NCBI RefSeq assembly: GCF_012726265.1
Contig: NZ_JAASAG010000021.1
Location: 1 to 45,227 of the forward strand
Length of the DNA: 45,227 nucleotides
Source of the DNA: Streptomyces sp. HNM0575
Lineage (GTDB): Bacteria; Actinomycetota; Actinomycetes; Streptomycetales; Streptomycetaceae
Reading direction: 5' to 3'
This document shows positions 1 through 7,812 of the stretch, one piece after another (the stretch's first letter is position 1; each line of letters opens with the position of its first letter). The translations under genes and the position numbers were made by a program. The notes beneath the pieces were generated by a model, which saw only the letters and a list, made by a program, of their open reading frames with translations, had not been told where the DNA came from and did no database searches.

Positions 1-120
1 GTTTCGGTGGTCATAGCGTGAGGGAAACGCCCGGTTACTTTCCGAACCCGGAAGCTAAGCCTTACTGCGCCGATGGTACTGCATGCGGGAGCGTGTGGGA
101 GAGTAGGACACCGCCGAACT
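1..120 (+). rRNA. rrf: 5S ribosomal RNA
   Basis: This is the 5S rRNA of the large ribosomal subunit. The first ten bases (GTTTCGGTGG) pair with the last ten (CCGCCGAACT) to form helix I. The interior carries the strongly conserved actinobacterial segments GAACCCGGAAGCTAAGC and GGGAGAGTAGGAC. The molecule starts at or just before window position 1, so one or two 5' bases may be missing. It is the last gene of an rRNA operon whose 16S and 23S genes lie outside the window. A strong intrinsic terminator follows it, and the next gene on the other strand converges on it. Confidence 0.97.
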
Positions 121-132
121 ACCAGTGAAACA

Positions 133-174
133 AGCCCCGTTGGAACGGCCACGGCCACCCCAACGGGGCTTTTT
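133..174 (+). terminator. rRNA operon intrinsic terminator
   Basis: An 11-bp perfect stem (AGCCCCGTTGG at 133-143 with CCAACGGGGCT at 160-170) is followed directly by a T run at 170-174. It sits 12 bases after the 5S rRNA, so it almost certainly ends the rRNA operon. It also separates that operon from the convergent DUF58 gene. Confidence 0.93.
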
Positions 175-223
175 CACACCCCCGTACAGTAACGGCGGAT
201 TCAGAGTCTTGGCGAATTCGGGG

Positions 224-1534
224 TCACAGGCGGCCAGTTGATTTGAGCCTGAGGTAGGCGTCGGCGAGAGCAGGTGCCAGTTCGCTGGGGAGGGCGTCGA
301 CCACGAGTACCCCGTGGCGGCGGAGGCGGTCCGCTGTCTGCTTGCGCTCCAGCTGGGTGCGCGATGCAGCGGCCGCGTCGTAGACGGCGTCCACGTCGCC
401 TCGCGCGGCAGCCATCTCGGCGATGCGAGGGTCCGCGATGGAGGCGACCAGGACCGTGTGGCGCTGGGTGAGCAGCGGGAGCACAGGAACTAGGCCGTTT
501 TCGACGGGTGAGGCGTCCAGGCCTGTAAGAAGGATCAGTAGCGACTGGTGACGTGCCATGCGGAGGGCCGTCGATGCCAGGCCGCGTGTGTCGGATTCGA
601 CGAGAGCGGGTTCCACCGGCGCCATCGCGGAGACGAAGGCCGGCAGGACCTCATGTGCCGCCCGTCCTTTGACGGTTGCGCGGGGTGCCCGGTCGTAGAC
701 GAGGAGGTCGATGCGGTCGCCCGCGCGGGCGGCGAGCGTCGCCAGCAGAAGCGCGGCGTCCATGGCGGTGTCCAGTCGGGGCGCGTCGCCGACGCGTCCC
801 GCGGACGTTCTGCCTGTGTCGAGTACGACGAGAATGTGCCGGTCGCGCTCGGGGCGCCAAGTGCGGACGGCGACTGCCGACTGCCGGGCCGTGGCACGCC
901 AGTCGATGGAGCGGGTGTCGTCTCCGGGGATGTAGTCGCGAAGGCTGTCGAACTCCGTTCCTTCCCCGCGGGTCAGGATGCTTGTACGGCCGTCGAGTTC
1001 GCGGAGCCTCGCCAGCTTGGCCGGCAGGTGTTTGCGGCTGTCGAACGCTGGGAGTACGCGCACGGTCCAGGGGGCGGAGTGGCTTCCCTGTCGGGCCGCC
1101 AGACCGAGGGGGCCGTAGGAGCGGACGGTGATGCGCTCCGAGCGCCGGTCTCCCCTTCGGGTAGGTCGAAGTGCCGTGGTCAGAACGGTCTGTTCGCCGG
1201 GGGCGATGCGTAGTCGGTGACGGCTGGCTGCTTCCGAAGTTCCTTCCGGCCAGCTGCTCGGTGGCCAGGCGTCCCTGAGCTGAAGGCGGGAGCTGCGTCG
1301 GGAAGGATTGGCCACGCGGACGTTCACGTAAGCGTGTTCGCCGAGCCGAACTGACGTATCACCGGAACGTGTGAACTGGAGCTGATTCACTGGCGCGGCC
1401 AGTGCGAGGTCGGACAGGATTGCAACCAGCAACGGGAGTTCGACGGCGAGCACGCCGGCCCAGCTGGGGAGCAGCAGCCCGACGAGGATGGCGCCGAGAG
1501 CGGCGCAGAGGGCTGTACGGCCGGTGAGTGCCAT
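224..1534 (-). CDS. DUF58 domain protein (vWA-like, membrane-anchored)
   Basis: This 436-residue protein belongs to the DUF58 family that usually travels with MoxR ATPases. Residues 5-43 form two close hydrophobic segments, so the rest is probably anchored at the membrane. The DUF58 signature is clear around residues 193-216 (EFDSLRDYIPGDDTRSIDWR), followed by a vWA-like fold starting near VVLDTG (residues 236-241). The expected metal-binding DxSxS is degenerate (D239-T-G-R-T). DUF58 proteins are thought to be partners of MoxR chaperones, but the substrate is not known. It is the last gene of the five-gene minus-strand operon, starting 31 bp after the MoxR stop, and it converges on the rRNA terminator. 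Family assignment is firm and function is open. Confidence 0.93.
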   Translation of the reverse strand: MALTGRTALCAALGAILVGLLLPSWAGVLAVELPLLVAILSDLALAAPVNQLQFTRSGDTSVRLGEHAYVNVRVANPSRRSSRLQLRDAWPPSSWPEGTSEAASRHRLRIAPGEQTVLTTALRPTRRGDRRSERITVRSYGPLGLAARQGSHSAPWTVRVLPAFDSRKHLPAKLARLRELDGRTSILTRGEGTEFDSLRDYIPGDDTRSIDWRATARQSAVAVRTWRPERDRHILVVLDTGRTSAGRVGDAPRLDTAMDAALLLATLAARAGDRIDLLVYDRAPRATVKGRAAHEVLPAFVSAMAPVEPALVESDTRGLASTALRMARHQSLLILLTGLDASPVENGLVPVLPLLTQRHTVLVASIADPRIAEMAAARGDVDAVYDAAAASRTQLERKQTADRLRRHGVLVVDALPSELAPALADAYLRLKSTGRL

Positions 1535-1565
1535 GGATCAGGGCTCGCCAATCAGCTCACTGAGT

Positions 1566-2531
1566 TCAACGGGGTACGGGGACATGAGCAAGAATCGAAT
1601 TGATCACGCTGTCTGCGGTGACGCCTTCCATCTCAGCTTCGGGCCGGAGCTGTACGCGGTGGCGGAGCGTCGGCAGGGCGAAGGACTTCACGTCGTCGGG
1701 GATCACATAGTCGCGTCCCGTCAGCCAGGCCCAGGCGCGAGCGCTGGCGAGTAGTGCGGTGGCGCCGCGGGGTGAGACGCCGAGCATGAACGAGGGGGAG
1801 TCCCGGGTGGCACGGCAGATATCGACGACGTAGCCGGTGATCTCGGGCGCGACGCCGGTCTTGGCGACGGCCGCTCGGGCTGCTTCGAGGTCTGCGCGTG
1901 AGGCGACGGCGGCGACGCCTGCTGTTTCCAGGTCACGGGGGTCGAAGCCTTCGGCGTGCCTGGTCAGCACGTTGATCTCGTCTTGGCGGGAAGGCAGTGG
2001 AAGGTTCAGCTTGAGCAGGAAGCGGTCGAGCTGGGCCTCCGGGAGGGGGTAGGTGCCCTCGTACTCGATCGGGTTCTGGGTGGCTGCCACAAGGAAGGGA
2101 TCCGGCAGGGCGCGCGGGGTGCCGTCGACCGATACCTGACGCTCCTCCATGGCCTCGAGGAGGGAGGCCTGGGTCTTGGGCGGTGTCCGGTTGATCTCGT
2201 CGGCGAGCAGGAGATTGGTGAAGACCGGGCCGGGCTGGAACGAGAACTCTGCGGTGCGGGCGTCGTAGATGAGCGATCCGGTCACGTCGCTCGGCATCAG
2301 ATCGGGGGTGAACTGAAGTCGTTTGGTTCCGAGTTCGAGGGTTGCGGCGAGTGTCCGCACGAGCAGTGTCTTGGCGACGCCGGGGACGCCTTCGAGCAGT
2401 ACGTGGCCGCGGCAGAGCAGCGCTACGACGAGTCCGGTGACGGCGGCGTCCTGGCCGACGACTGCCTTCGAGATCTCAAGTCGCAGTGCTTCGAGAGCGC
2501 TGCGGGCGCTGTCTGGCGAAGGGGCGCTCAC
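1566..2531 (-). CDS. MoxR family AAA+ ATPase
   Basis: This 321-residue AAA+ ATPase is of the MoxR group, chaperone-like ATPases that help mature or activate vWA-domain partners. Walker A is GVPGVAKT (residues 48-55), Walker B is LLLADEIN (107-114), and a sensor-1 type ATQNP follows about 40 residues later. The C-terminal lid region is complete, so the length is normal for the family. The ATG at 2531 overlaps the stop of the upstream DUF4350 gene by 4 bp, implying translational coupling. The DUF58 gene directly downstream is the expected partner. Confidence 0.96.
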   Translation of the reverse strand: MSAPSPDSARSALEALRLEISKAVVGQDAAVTGLVVALLCRGHVLLEGVPGVAKTLLVRTLAATLELGTKRLQFTPDLMPSDVTGSLIYDARTAEFSFQPGPVFTNLLLADEINRTPPKTQASLLEAMEERQVSVDGTPRALPDPFLVAATQNPIEYEGTYPLPEAQLDRFLLKLNLPLPSRQDEINVLTRHAEGFDPRDLETAGVAAVASRADLEAARAAVAKTGVAPEITGYVVDICRATRDSPSFMLGVSPRGATALLASARAWAWLTGRDYVIPDDVKSFALPTLRHRVQLRPEAEMEGVTADSVINSILAHVPVPR

Positions 2532-3814
2532 TGGGTGCGTTCCTTGTCTGTCGGCAGGCGGGTGTTGGAAGCGGCGTCGGTGAGCTGCCGTTCCAGGTGG
2601 TCGAGTTCGTCGGCGAGCTGTACGAGTTCCGCGTCGGTGGCGGGAGGGGCGCCGAAGAGGAGGGAGTGCAGGTGCGTGTGACTGGTGGTGCCGGGCTGGA
2701 GGGGAGCTTCTGACGAGCGGTCACCGGTGGCTGTGCGTGAGGTGAGAGCCGGGATGAGGGCCTGCGGGGTGTCGGCTTCCGATGCGCCGACACCGGCCAG
2801 AGACGCCAGGCGTGCGCGGGTGGCGGTCCTGAGGGCGTCGGCGGCGCGGTCACGTGCGTTGGCCCGGCGGTACAGGCGGGCCCTGCCTTCCGTGGTCTCG
2901 GATGCGCGTACGGACACGGGGAGTTGCTCGGGCACGAGCGGTCCGAGGCGGCGTACGCGCCACAGGGCGGCGAGGACGGCGGCGATCGAGAGCTGGACGG
3001 TGGCCCAGGTCCAGCCTTCCGGCACGAGGTCGAGGAAGCCGCGCTGTCCGCCTTGGGGGGCGGAGGCGTCGGCGGACGAGGGGAGGTACCACACGAGACG
3101 CGGGCGGGAACCGAGCAACTGAAGCATCAAGGAGGCGTTGCCGTGCTTGTCGAGCTGCTGGTTGTAGAGCGGCTCGGGGCTGCCGAGCAGCACCGTGTCG
3201 CCTTCGACTCCGCGCCGGATGCCGTCGTCGGGGGGCTCGTCGGGGATTCTCAGGAAGGAGGGCAGGCCCTGGTGCAGGTAGCACAGGTCGGCCTTGTCGT
3301 TGGACACCGAGTAGCGGATGCCGCCGAGTTCGGCGTCGCCTGCGCGTTGGGCGGCAGGGTAGTCGCAGTCCGGTGGCGTGGGCTGCGTCGTCGCCGGCGC
3401 GGCCGCCCGTGCTCCGCGGACGAGGTCCTTGGTGGGAGCGGGGCCGGGGGCGATGAGAACGGTACGGCCGCCGCGTCCCAACGCCCCGCGCAGGTCGGCC
3501 CGTTGGGCTCGGGTGAGAGCTTCAGGGTCGCTGACGAGGAGAGTCGTGTCCGGTCCGGCCGTCCTGCTTGCGCCGGCCGCGGTGGTGGCGATCTGAGTGC
3601 GGACGCCGCGCTCTTCGAGGAGCCGGGCGGTGGCCTTGCTGCCGTGCCCCTGGGTCGAGCGGGGGTCGAGCGGCCCGTACTCGTTGCCGGAACGCACGGC
3701 CGCGATGATCACGCCGGCGACGGCGAGGACCGCCGCGGCGAGCAGCAGACCACGGGCACGCGCCCACACCTGGCGGGCGGTGGGCGCCAGGGACGTGTCG
3801 GAGGCTTCGCTCAA
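2528..3814 (-). CDS. DUF4350 domain membrane protein
   Basis: This 428-residue protein has a cytoplasmic N-terminus, one membrane span at about residues 22-40, a long extracytoplasmic part and a second hydrophobic span at about 268-285, then a charged C-terminal tail. The region after the first span has the DUF4350 layout (the start ExGPLDPRSTQGHGSKA and a following LLEERGVRT), a Rossmann-like domain related to the soluble part of gliding-type ABC proteins. It overlaps its neighbours on both sides by 4 bp, so it is made in step with DUF4129 and MoxR. The biochemical role is unknown; association with MoxR and DUF58 is a recurrent actinobacterial arrangement. Confidence 0.9.
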   Translation of the reverse strand: MSEASDTSLAPTARQVWARARGLLLAAAVLAVAGVIIAAVRSGNEYGPLDPRSTQGHGSKATARLLEERGVRTQIATTAAGASRTAGPDTTLLVSDPEALTRAQRADLRGALGRGGRTVLIAPGPAPTKDLVRGARAAAPATTQPTPPDCDYPAAQRAGDAELGGIRYSVSNDKADLCYLHQGLPSFLRIPDEPPDDGIRRGVEGDTVLLGSPEPLYNQQLDKHGNASLMLQLLGSRPRLVWYLPSSADASAPQGGQRGFLDLVPEGWTWATVQLSIAAVLAALWRVRRLGPLVPEQLPVSVRASETTEGRARLYRRANARDRAADALRTATRARLASLAGVGASEADTPQALIPALTSRTATGDRSSEAPLQPGTTSHTHLHSLLFGAPPATDAELVQLADELDHLERQLTDAASNTRLPTDKERTQ

Positions 3815-4596
3815 CTGCCCCCTCCGTCCGGAGCGTCGGCGTCCGGGCCCCCTGCTCGTACTTGTTGTGCCACGAGGGCGCCGCTGGCCGGGGCTGCGGC
3901 GCTGTCCGGCAGCAAGGGCCTGGCGCGCTGGAGGGCGCGGTCGAGATCGCGCACGGCTGCATATGAGGAGGAGTCGCTGTCTCTGCCGGCGTATGTCACC
4001 TCGTCGAAGGACCGTGCGGCGGAGCGCAGTTCCTCGCCATGGCCCGGCAGGGCGCGGTCCGCTTCGACGGCGGCCTCGTCGGCCGTGCGGCCGGGACGGT
4101 GGTCGAGCAGGGCTCGCTCTTCGAGGGAGCGGACGATGGCCCGCATTCGTTCCTGGAGGGCCTGGTCCCAGCGCTCGGCGGTGGCGTGGGCTTCGGCTGC
4201 CGCGCGGTGTTCGGCTGCGCTGCGCGGGCCCTTGTCGAAGAGCGTCCCGGAATCGGAGACGGGGCCGGGTCGTGGGCTGCCCAGCCTCAGTCGCAGGGCC
4301 ACGGCCAGCAGTACGACAAGGCAGACGATCGCGGTGAGGCCGACCCAGCCTCCGGGGGAGGCCTGCGCCGCCGAGTGCAGCAGCGAACTGATGTGGTCCC
4401 AGAGCCAGTCGAGGATGCGGTTGAGCAGGCTGGGGTCGTCCCTGTGGTACTCGCCTTTCGACAGCTCGCGTTCGGCGGCTTCGCGTGCCGGGGTGCGGGG
4501 GATGGTGACGGGCGCGCCGCCGTCGGCTCCGGACACCCGCCTGACGAACAGGCCGGCAGCGTCGGCCGGCGGCACGGTCGCCACATCCCCCGGCAT
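3811..4596 (-). CDS. DUF4129 domain membrane protein
   Basis: This 261-residue protein has one clear membrane span (about residues 84-106, rich in Val and Leu). A C-terminal DUF4129 domain follows at about residues 125-225, recognisable from the Ala-rich helices, the RAIVRSLEERALLDHRPG stretch and the later SFDEVTYAGR. DUF4129 domains are often found with transglutaminase-like or MoxR/DUF58 genes and are assumed to act at the cell envelope. The stop overlaps the start of the DUF4350 gene by 4 bp, and the start lies 4 bp after the upstream membrane-protein gene. The function is not established. Confidence 0.9.
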   Translation of the reverse strand: MPGDVATVPPADAAGLFVRRVSGADGGAPVTIPRTPAREAAERELSKGEYHRDDPSLLNRILDWLWDHISSLLHSAAQASPGGWVGLTAIVCLVVLLAVALRLRLGSPRPGPVSDSGTLFDKGPRSAAEHRAAAEAHATAERWDQALQERMRAIVRSLEERALLDHRPGRTADEAAVEADRALPGHGEELRSAARSFDEVTYAGRDSDSSSYAAVRDLDRALQRARPLLPDSAAAPASGALVAQQVRAGGPDADAPDGGGS

Positions 4597-4600
4597 CGCC

Positions 4601-5842
4601 TCAGCTCCCGGGAGTCGGGCTGTCAGGCTGTGTGCCGCCGTAGCCCGGAACGCCTGCGGCGCGGGCGAGTTCGAGGTCGAGGGCTTCCCGCCGGATGCGC
4701 TGGTCGAGGTAGAGCAGGGCGGTGACGCCGGCGCGGATCGGGAAGGTGATCGTGGATGCGATCACGGCACCGATGCCCACCGCGATCAGATAGGACCAGC
4801 TTGTGGCCGGTGTTGCCTCGGCGAAGGCGGAGAGGCCCTGACCGCTGGCGGCCATACCGATCAGCGTCACCGGCATCTGGATCACCGACGCGACGATGAC
4901 GACGAGAATCGTGGCCAGCATCTGCACCCCGAAGACCCGCCACCAGCTGCCCCGTACGAGTTTGGCGGAGCGCCGCATCGCGCTGATGACGCCCTGCTTC
5001 TCCAGCATCAGGGCGGGGGCGGCGAGGCTGAACCGGACCCAGATCCACACGGCTGCCACCAGACCGGCGAGCACTCCCACGAGCAGCAGAGCGATTCCGA
5101 GGGGCTTCACTCCCGCGGCCAGCAGCACCCCTCCCGGCGCGAACCCGACGAACACGGCCAGGGTGATGAGCAGGGGAAGGAGGAACAACAGGCCCAGCAG
5201 GCGCAGCAGTTGGGGCCGCGAGTCCCGCCATGCCTCGCCGGAGGAGACGGAACGGCCGAGCACGGCACGGCTGACGACGACCGTGAGCATGGCGGTGGCG
5301 AGCACGGTGCCGAGGGTCTCGACGAGGGCTCGTACACCGGAGATCCGCAGCGACCCCGTCATGGCGTTCATGAGTTCGTCGGGGCTCGGCTGAGGGTCCT
5401 GGGCGAGTGCGTCGAGGTTGGTGGCGTCCGCAAGCCAGAGGCCGTTGGCGATGGTGGCGATGAGCTGGACGACCACGGCGACTGCGAGAGAGATGCCCAG
5501 AACGGTGCGCCAGTGGGCGCGCATGGTGGTGACGGCGCCGTCCAGTATCTCGCCGACGCCCAGCGGACGCAGGGGGATGATTCCCGGTTTGGCGGCGGGC
5601 GGCTGGTTCCAGGAGCCGCCCCAGTGGTCCCAGCCGGGTCTTCCGGGACGAGGAGTCCCCCAGGGCGGGCCGGACTGGGCGGGCGGCTGCTGCGTGGACC
5701 AGTTCCTGGGCGCATCGTCGGCCGGATTGCCCGCAGGTGGCTGATGCGGATTGCTCCCGGGTGCCTTGGCGGACTCCTCGCCGTCGGGCGAACGGTCGGG
5801 GGAAGGAGATCCGGGCGGTGTCCAGCCCGGAGAGTCGTTCAC
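4601..5842 (-). CDS. multi-pass membrane protein with Pro-rich N-terminus
   Basis: This is the first gene of the MoxR operon, 413 residues. Residues 1-85 are Pro, Gly, Ser and Trp-rich and probably disordered in the cytoplasm. About six hydrophobic segments follow between residues 110 and 385, with a conserved-looking entry IIPLRPLGVGEILDGA just before the first span. That motif and the span pattern resemble the membrane domain annotated in some glycerophosphodiester phosphodiesterase-like proteins, but there is no catalytic phosphodiesterase domain here. The role is unknown. It may be the membrane platform for the downstream MoxR and DUF proteins. It is divergent from mtnA across a 137-bp promoter region. 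Confidence 0.88.
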   Translation of the reverse strand: MNDSPGWTPPGSPSPDRSPDGEESAKAPGSNPHQPPAGNPADDAPRNWSTQQPPAQSGPPWGTPRPGRPGWDHWGGSWNQPPAAKPGIIPLRPLGVGEILDGAVTTMRAHWRTVLGISLAVAVVVQLIATIANGLWLADATNLDALAQDPQPSPDELMNAMTGSLRISGVRALVETLGTVLATAMLTVVVSRAVLGRSVSSGEAWRDSRPQLLRLLGLLFLLPLLITLAVFVGFAPGGVLLAAGVKPLGIALLLVGVLAGLVAAVWIWVRFSLAAPALMLEKQGVISAMRRSAKLVRGSWWRVFGVQMLATILVVIVASVIQMPVTLIGMAASGQGLSAFAEATPATSWSYLIAVGIGAVIASTITFPIRAGVTALLYLDQRIRREALDLELARAAGVPGYGGTQPDSPTPGS

Positions 5843-5979
5843 TTGTCGTCACCTCGGGGTTTCGGTCGCTGCATCGCCTGGTCGACTGCCATCGTCCCAC
5901 GCCCTGCCGTGGCGGCGGGCGGGCCCCGGCTTGTTGGATCGCCTTCAGAAGTCGTCGTGGGGCGAGGCAGACTGTGCGG

Positions 5980-7137
5980 ATGGCAGATCATGGTGTCCCA
6001 GTGCTGCGCTGGGCGGATACCCCTGAGGGGCCGGTTCTTGCGCTGCTGGACCAGACGCGGCTGCCGGCGGAGGAAGCCGAGTTCGTGTGCAGCGGGCCTG
6101 ACGACCTGGTGGTCGCGATCCGCGCCCTGTCTGTACGGGGGGCGCCCCTGCTCGGTGTGGCCGGGGGGTACGGCGTCGCGCTCGCCGCCGCCCGCGGACA
6201 CGATGTCGCCGACGCGGCCGACCGTCTGGCGTCCGCGCGTCCGACAGCGGTGAACCTCGCAGCGGGGGTGCGACGGGTGGAGAGCGCCTACCGTGCCGCA
6301 GCCGACGGCGGGGGGAGCACCGAGGGTGCGGCTGCCGCCGCCCTCGCCGAGGCCAGGGCACTGCATGAGGAGGACGCCGAGGCGAGCGCGGAGATGGCGC
6401 GGCTCGGTCACGGACTCCTCGCCGAACTGGTGCCTCGCCGGCCGATGAGGCTGCTCACGCACTGCAACACCGGGACCCTCGTCTCCGGTGGGCAGGGCAC
6501 CGCCTTCGCCGTGGTCGCCGGTGTGCACGCCGCGGGGGAGCTTGGCCGGCTGTGGGTGGATGAGACGCGGCCCTTGCTCCAGGGCGCGCGGCTGACGGCG
6601 TACGAGGCCACCCGGGAGGGGATGCCGTTCAGCGTCCTGGTGGACGGTGCGGCCGGTTCGCTGTTCGCAGCGGGGGAGGTGGACGCGGTGCTGATCGGGG
6701 CCGACCGGATAGCGGCGGACGGCTCGGTGGCCAACAAGGTGGGGAGCTATCCGCTCGCGGTGCTGGCACGGCACCACGGAGTGCCGTTCGTGGTGGTGGC
6801 ACCGGTGACGACCGTCGATCTCCGGACGGAGCGGGGAGCGGACATCGTCGTGGAACAGCGTCCGGCGGAGGAGGTGACGCACATCTCGGGACCAGTGCCC
6901 GAGTCGTACTCGCCGTACCATCCGGAAGTACGGGGGGAGCGCGGCGGTGTGCCTGTGGCCCCGACGGGGGCCGATGCCTACAACCCGGCCTTCGATGTGA
7001 CCCCGCCGGAGCTGGTGACGGCTGTCGTCACCGACCGGGGTGTGATCTCGCCCGTCACCAGCGAAACTGTCGCGGGGCTGTGTTCCCCGTCACGAACGAC
7101 GACGTCACGATGGGGTAATGGGATGATGAACGCATGA
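5980..7137 (+). CDS. mtnA: S-methyl-5-thioribose-1-phosphate isomerase
   Basis: MtnA converts 5-methylthioribose-1-phosphate to the ribulose form in methionine salvage. The protein from ATG 5980 is 385 residues, normal for the family. The catalytic Cys162 lies in HCNTGTL and the catalytic Asp242 in LIGADRIAADGS, close to the numbering of studied bacterial enzymes. RGAPLLGVAGGYG (residues 53-65) is the substrate phosphate loop region. The reading frame is open upstream to 5737, but that part lies antisense to the membrane-protein gene and shows no family similarity, so ATG 5980 is preferred. The stop overlaps the mtrA start (ATGA), placing a salvage enzyme at the head of the mtrAB-lpqB operon. 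Confidence 0.95.
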   Translation: MADHGVPVLRWADTPEGPVLALLDQTRLPAEEAEFVCSGPDDLVVAIRALSVRGAPLLGVAGGYGVALAAARGHDVADAADRLASARPTAVNLAAGVRRVESAYRAAADGGGSTEGAAAAALAEARALHEEDAEASAEMARLGHGLLAELVPRRPMRLLTHCNTGTLVSGGQGTAFAVVAGVHAAGELGRLWVDETRPLLQGARLTAYEATREGMPFSVLVDGAAGSLFAAGEVDAVLIGADRIAADGSVANKVGSYPLAVLARHHGVPFVVVAPVTTVDLRTERGADIVVEQRPAEEVTHISGPVPESYSPYHPEVRGERGGVPVAPTGADAYNPAFDVTPPELVTAVVTDRGVISPVTSETVAGLCSPSRTTTSRWGNGMMNA

Positions 7138-7811
7138 AGGGACGCGTCCTTGTCGTCGACGACGACACCGCACTGGCAGAGATGCTCGGCATCGTGCTGC
7201 GCGGCGAAGGCTTTGAACCGTCATTCGTGTCGGACGGCGACAAGGCGCTCGCCGCCTTCCGTGAGACCAAACCGGATCTGGTTCTGCTCGATCTGATGCT
7301 GCCCGGCAGGGACGGCATCGAGGTGTGCCGCCTGATCCGTGCCGAGTCCGGTGTGCCGGTCGTCATGCTGACCGCCAAGACAGACACCGTGGATGTGGTG
7401 GTGGGCCTGGAGTCGGGGGCCGACGACTACATCGTCAAGCCGTTCAAGCCCAAGGAGCTGGTGGCGAGGATCCGCGCGAGGCTGCGCCGGTCCGACGACC
7501 CGGCGCCCGAGCAGCTGGCGATCGGCGATCTGGTGATCGATGTCGCCGGGCACTCGGTGAAGCGGGACGGTGTGTCCATAGCGCTGACACCACTGGAGTT
7601 CGACCTTCTCGTGGCGCTCGCCCGCAAACCGTGGCAGGTCTTCACACGTGAGGTGCTGCTGGAGCAGGTGTGGGGCTACCGGCACGCAGCGGACACGCGG
7701 CTGGTCAATGTGCACGTGCAGCGTCTGCGCTCCAAGGTCGAGCGGGATCCGGAGCGTCCGGAGATCGTCGTGACGGTTCGCGGAGTCGGCTACAAGGCGG
7801 GACCTGGCTGA
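7134..7811 (+). CDS. mtrA: response regulator MtrA
   Basis: MtrA is an OmpR/PhoB-type response regulator. It is essential in mycobacteria, and in Streptomyces it controls development, antibiotic genes and cell-wall functions. It has 225 residues. The receiver domain has acidic residues D9-D11, phospho-acceptor D53, T80 and K102. The winged-helix DNA-binding domain covers about residues 130-223, ending in the typical VRGVGYKAGPG. The ATG overlaps the mtnA stop by 4 bp and the stop is one base before the mtrB start. The partner kinase MtrB and lipoprotein LpqB follow in the universal actinobacterial order, which makes the name secure. Confidence 0.97.
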   Translation: MKGRVLVVDDDTALAEMLGIVLRGEGFEPSFVSDGDKALAAFRETKPDLVLLDLMLPGRDGIEVCRLIRAESGVPVVMLTAKTDTVDVVVGLESGADDYIVKPFKPKELVARIRARLRRSDDPAPEQLAIGDLVIDVAGHSVKRDGVSIALTPLEFDLLVALARKPWQVFTREVLLEQVWGYRHAADTRLVNVHVQRLRSKVERDPERPEIVVTVRGVGYKAGPG

Positions 7812-7812
7812 G

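Noticed and set aside
2924..6253. A 1109-codon plus-strand open frame across the MoxR operon
   Set aside because: It is the antisense shadow of four well-supported minus-strand genes. Its product is low-complexity Gly/Arg/Ala with no recognisable domain, as expected for high-GC third-position bias.
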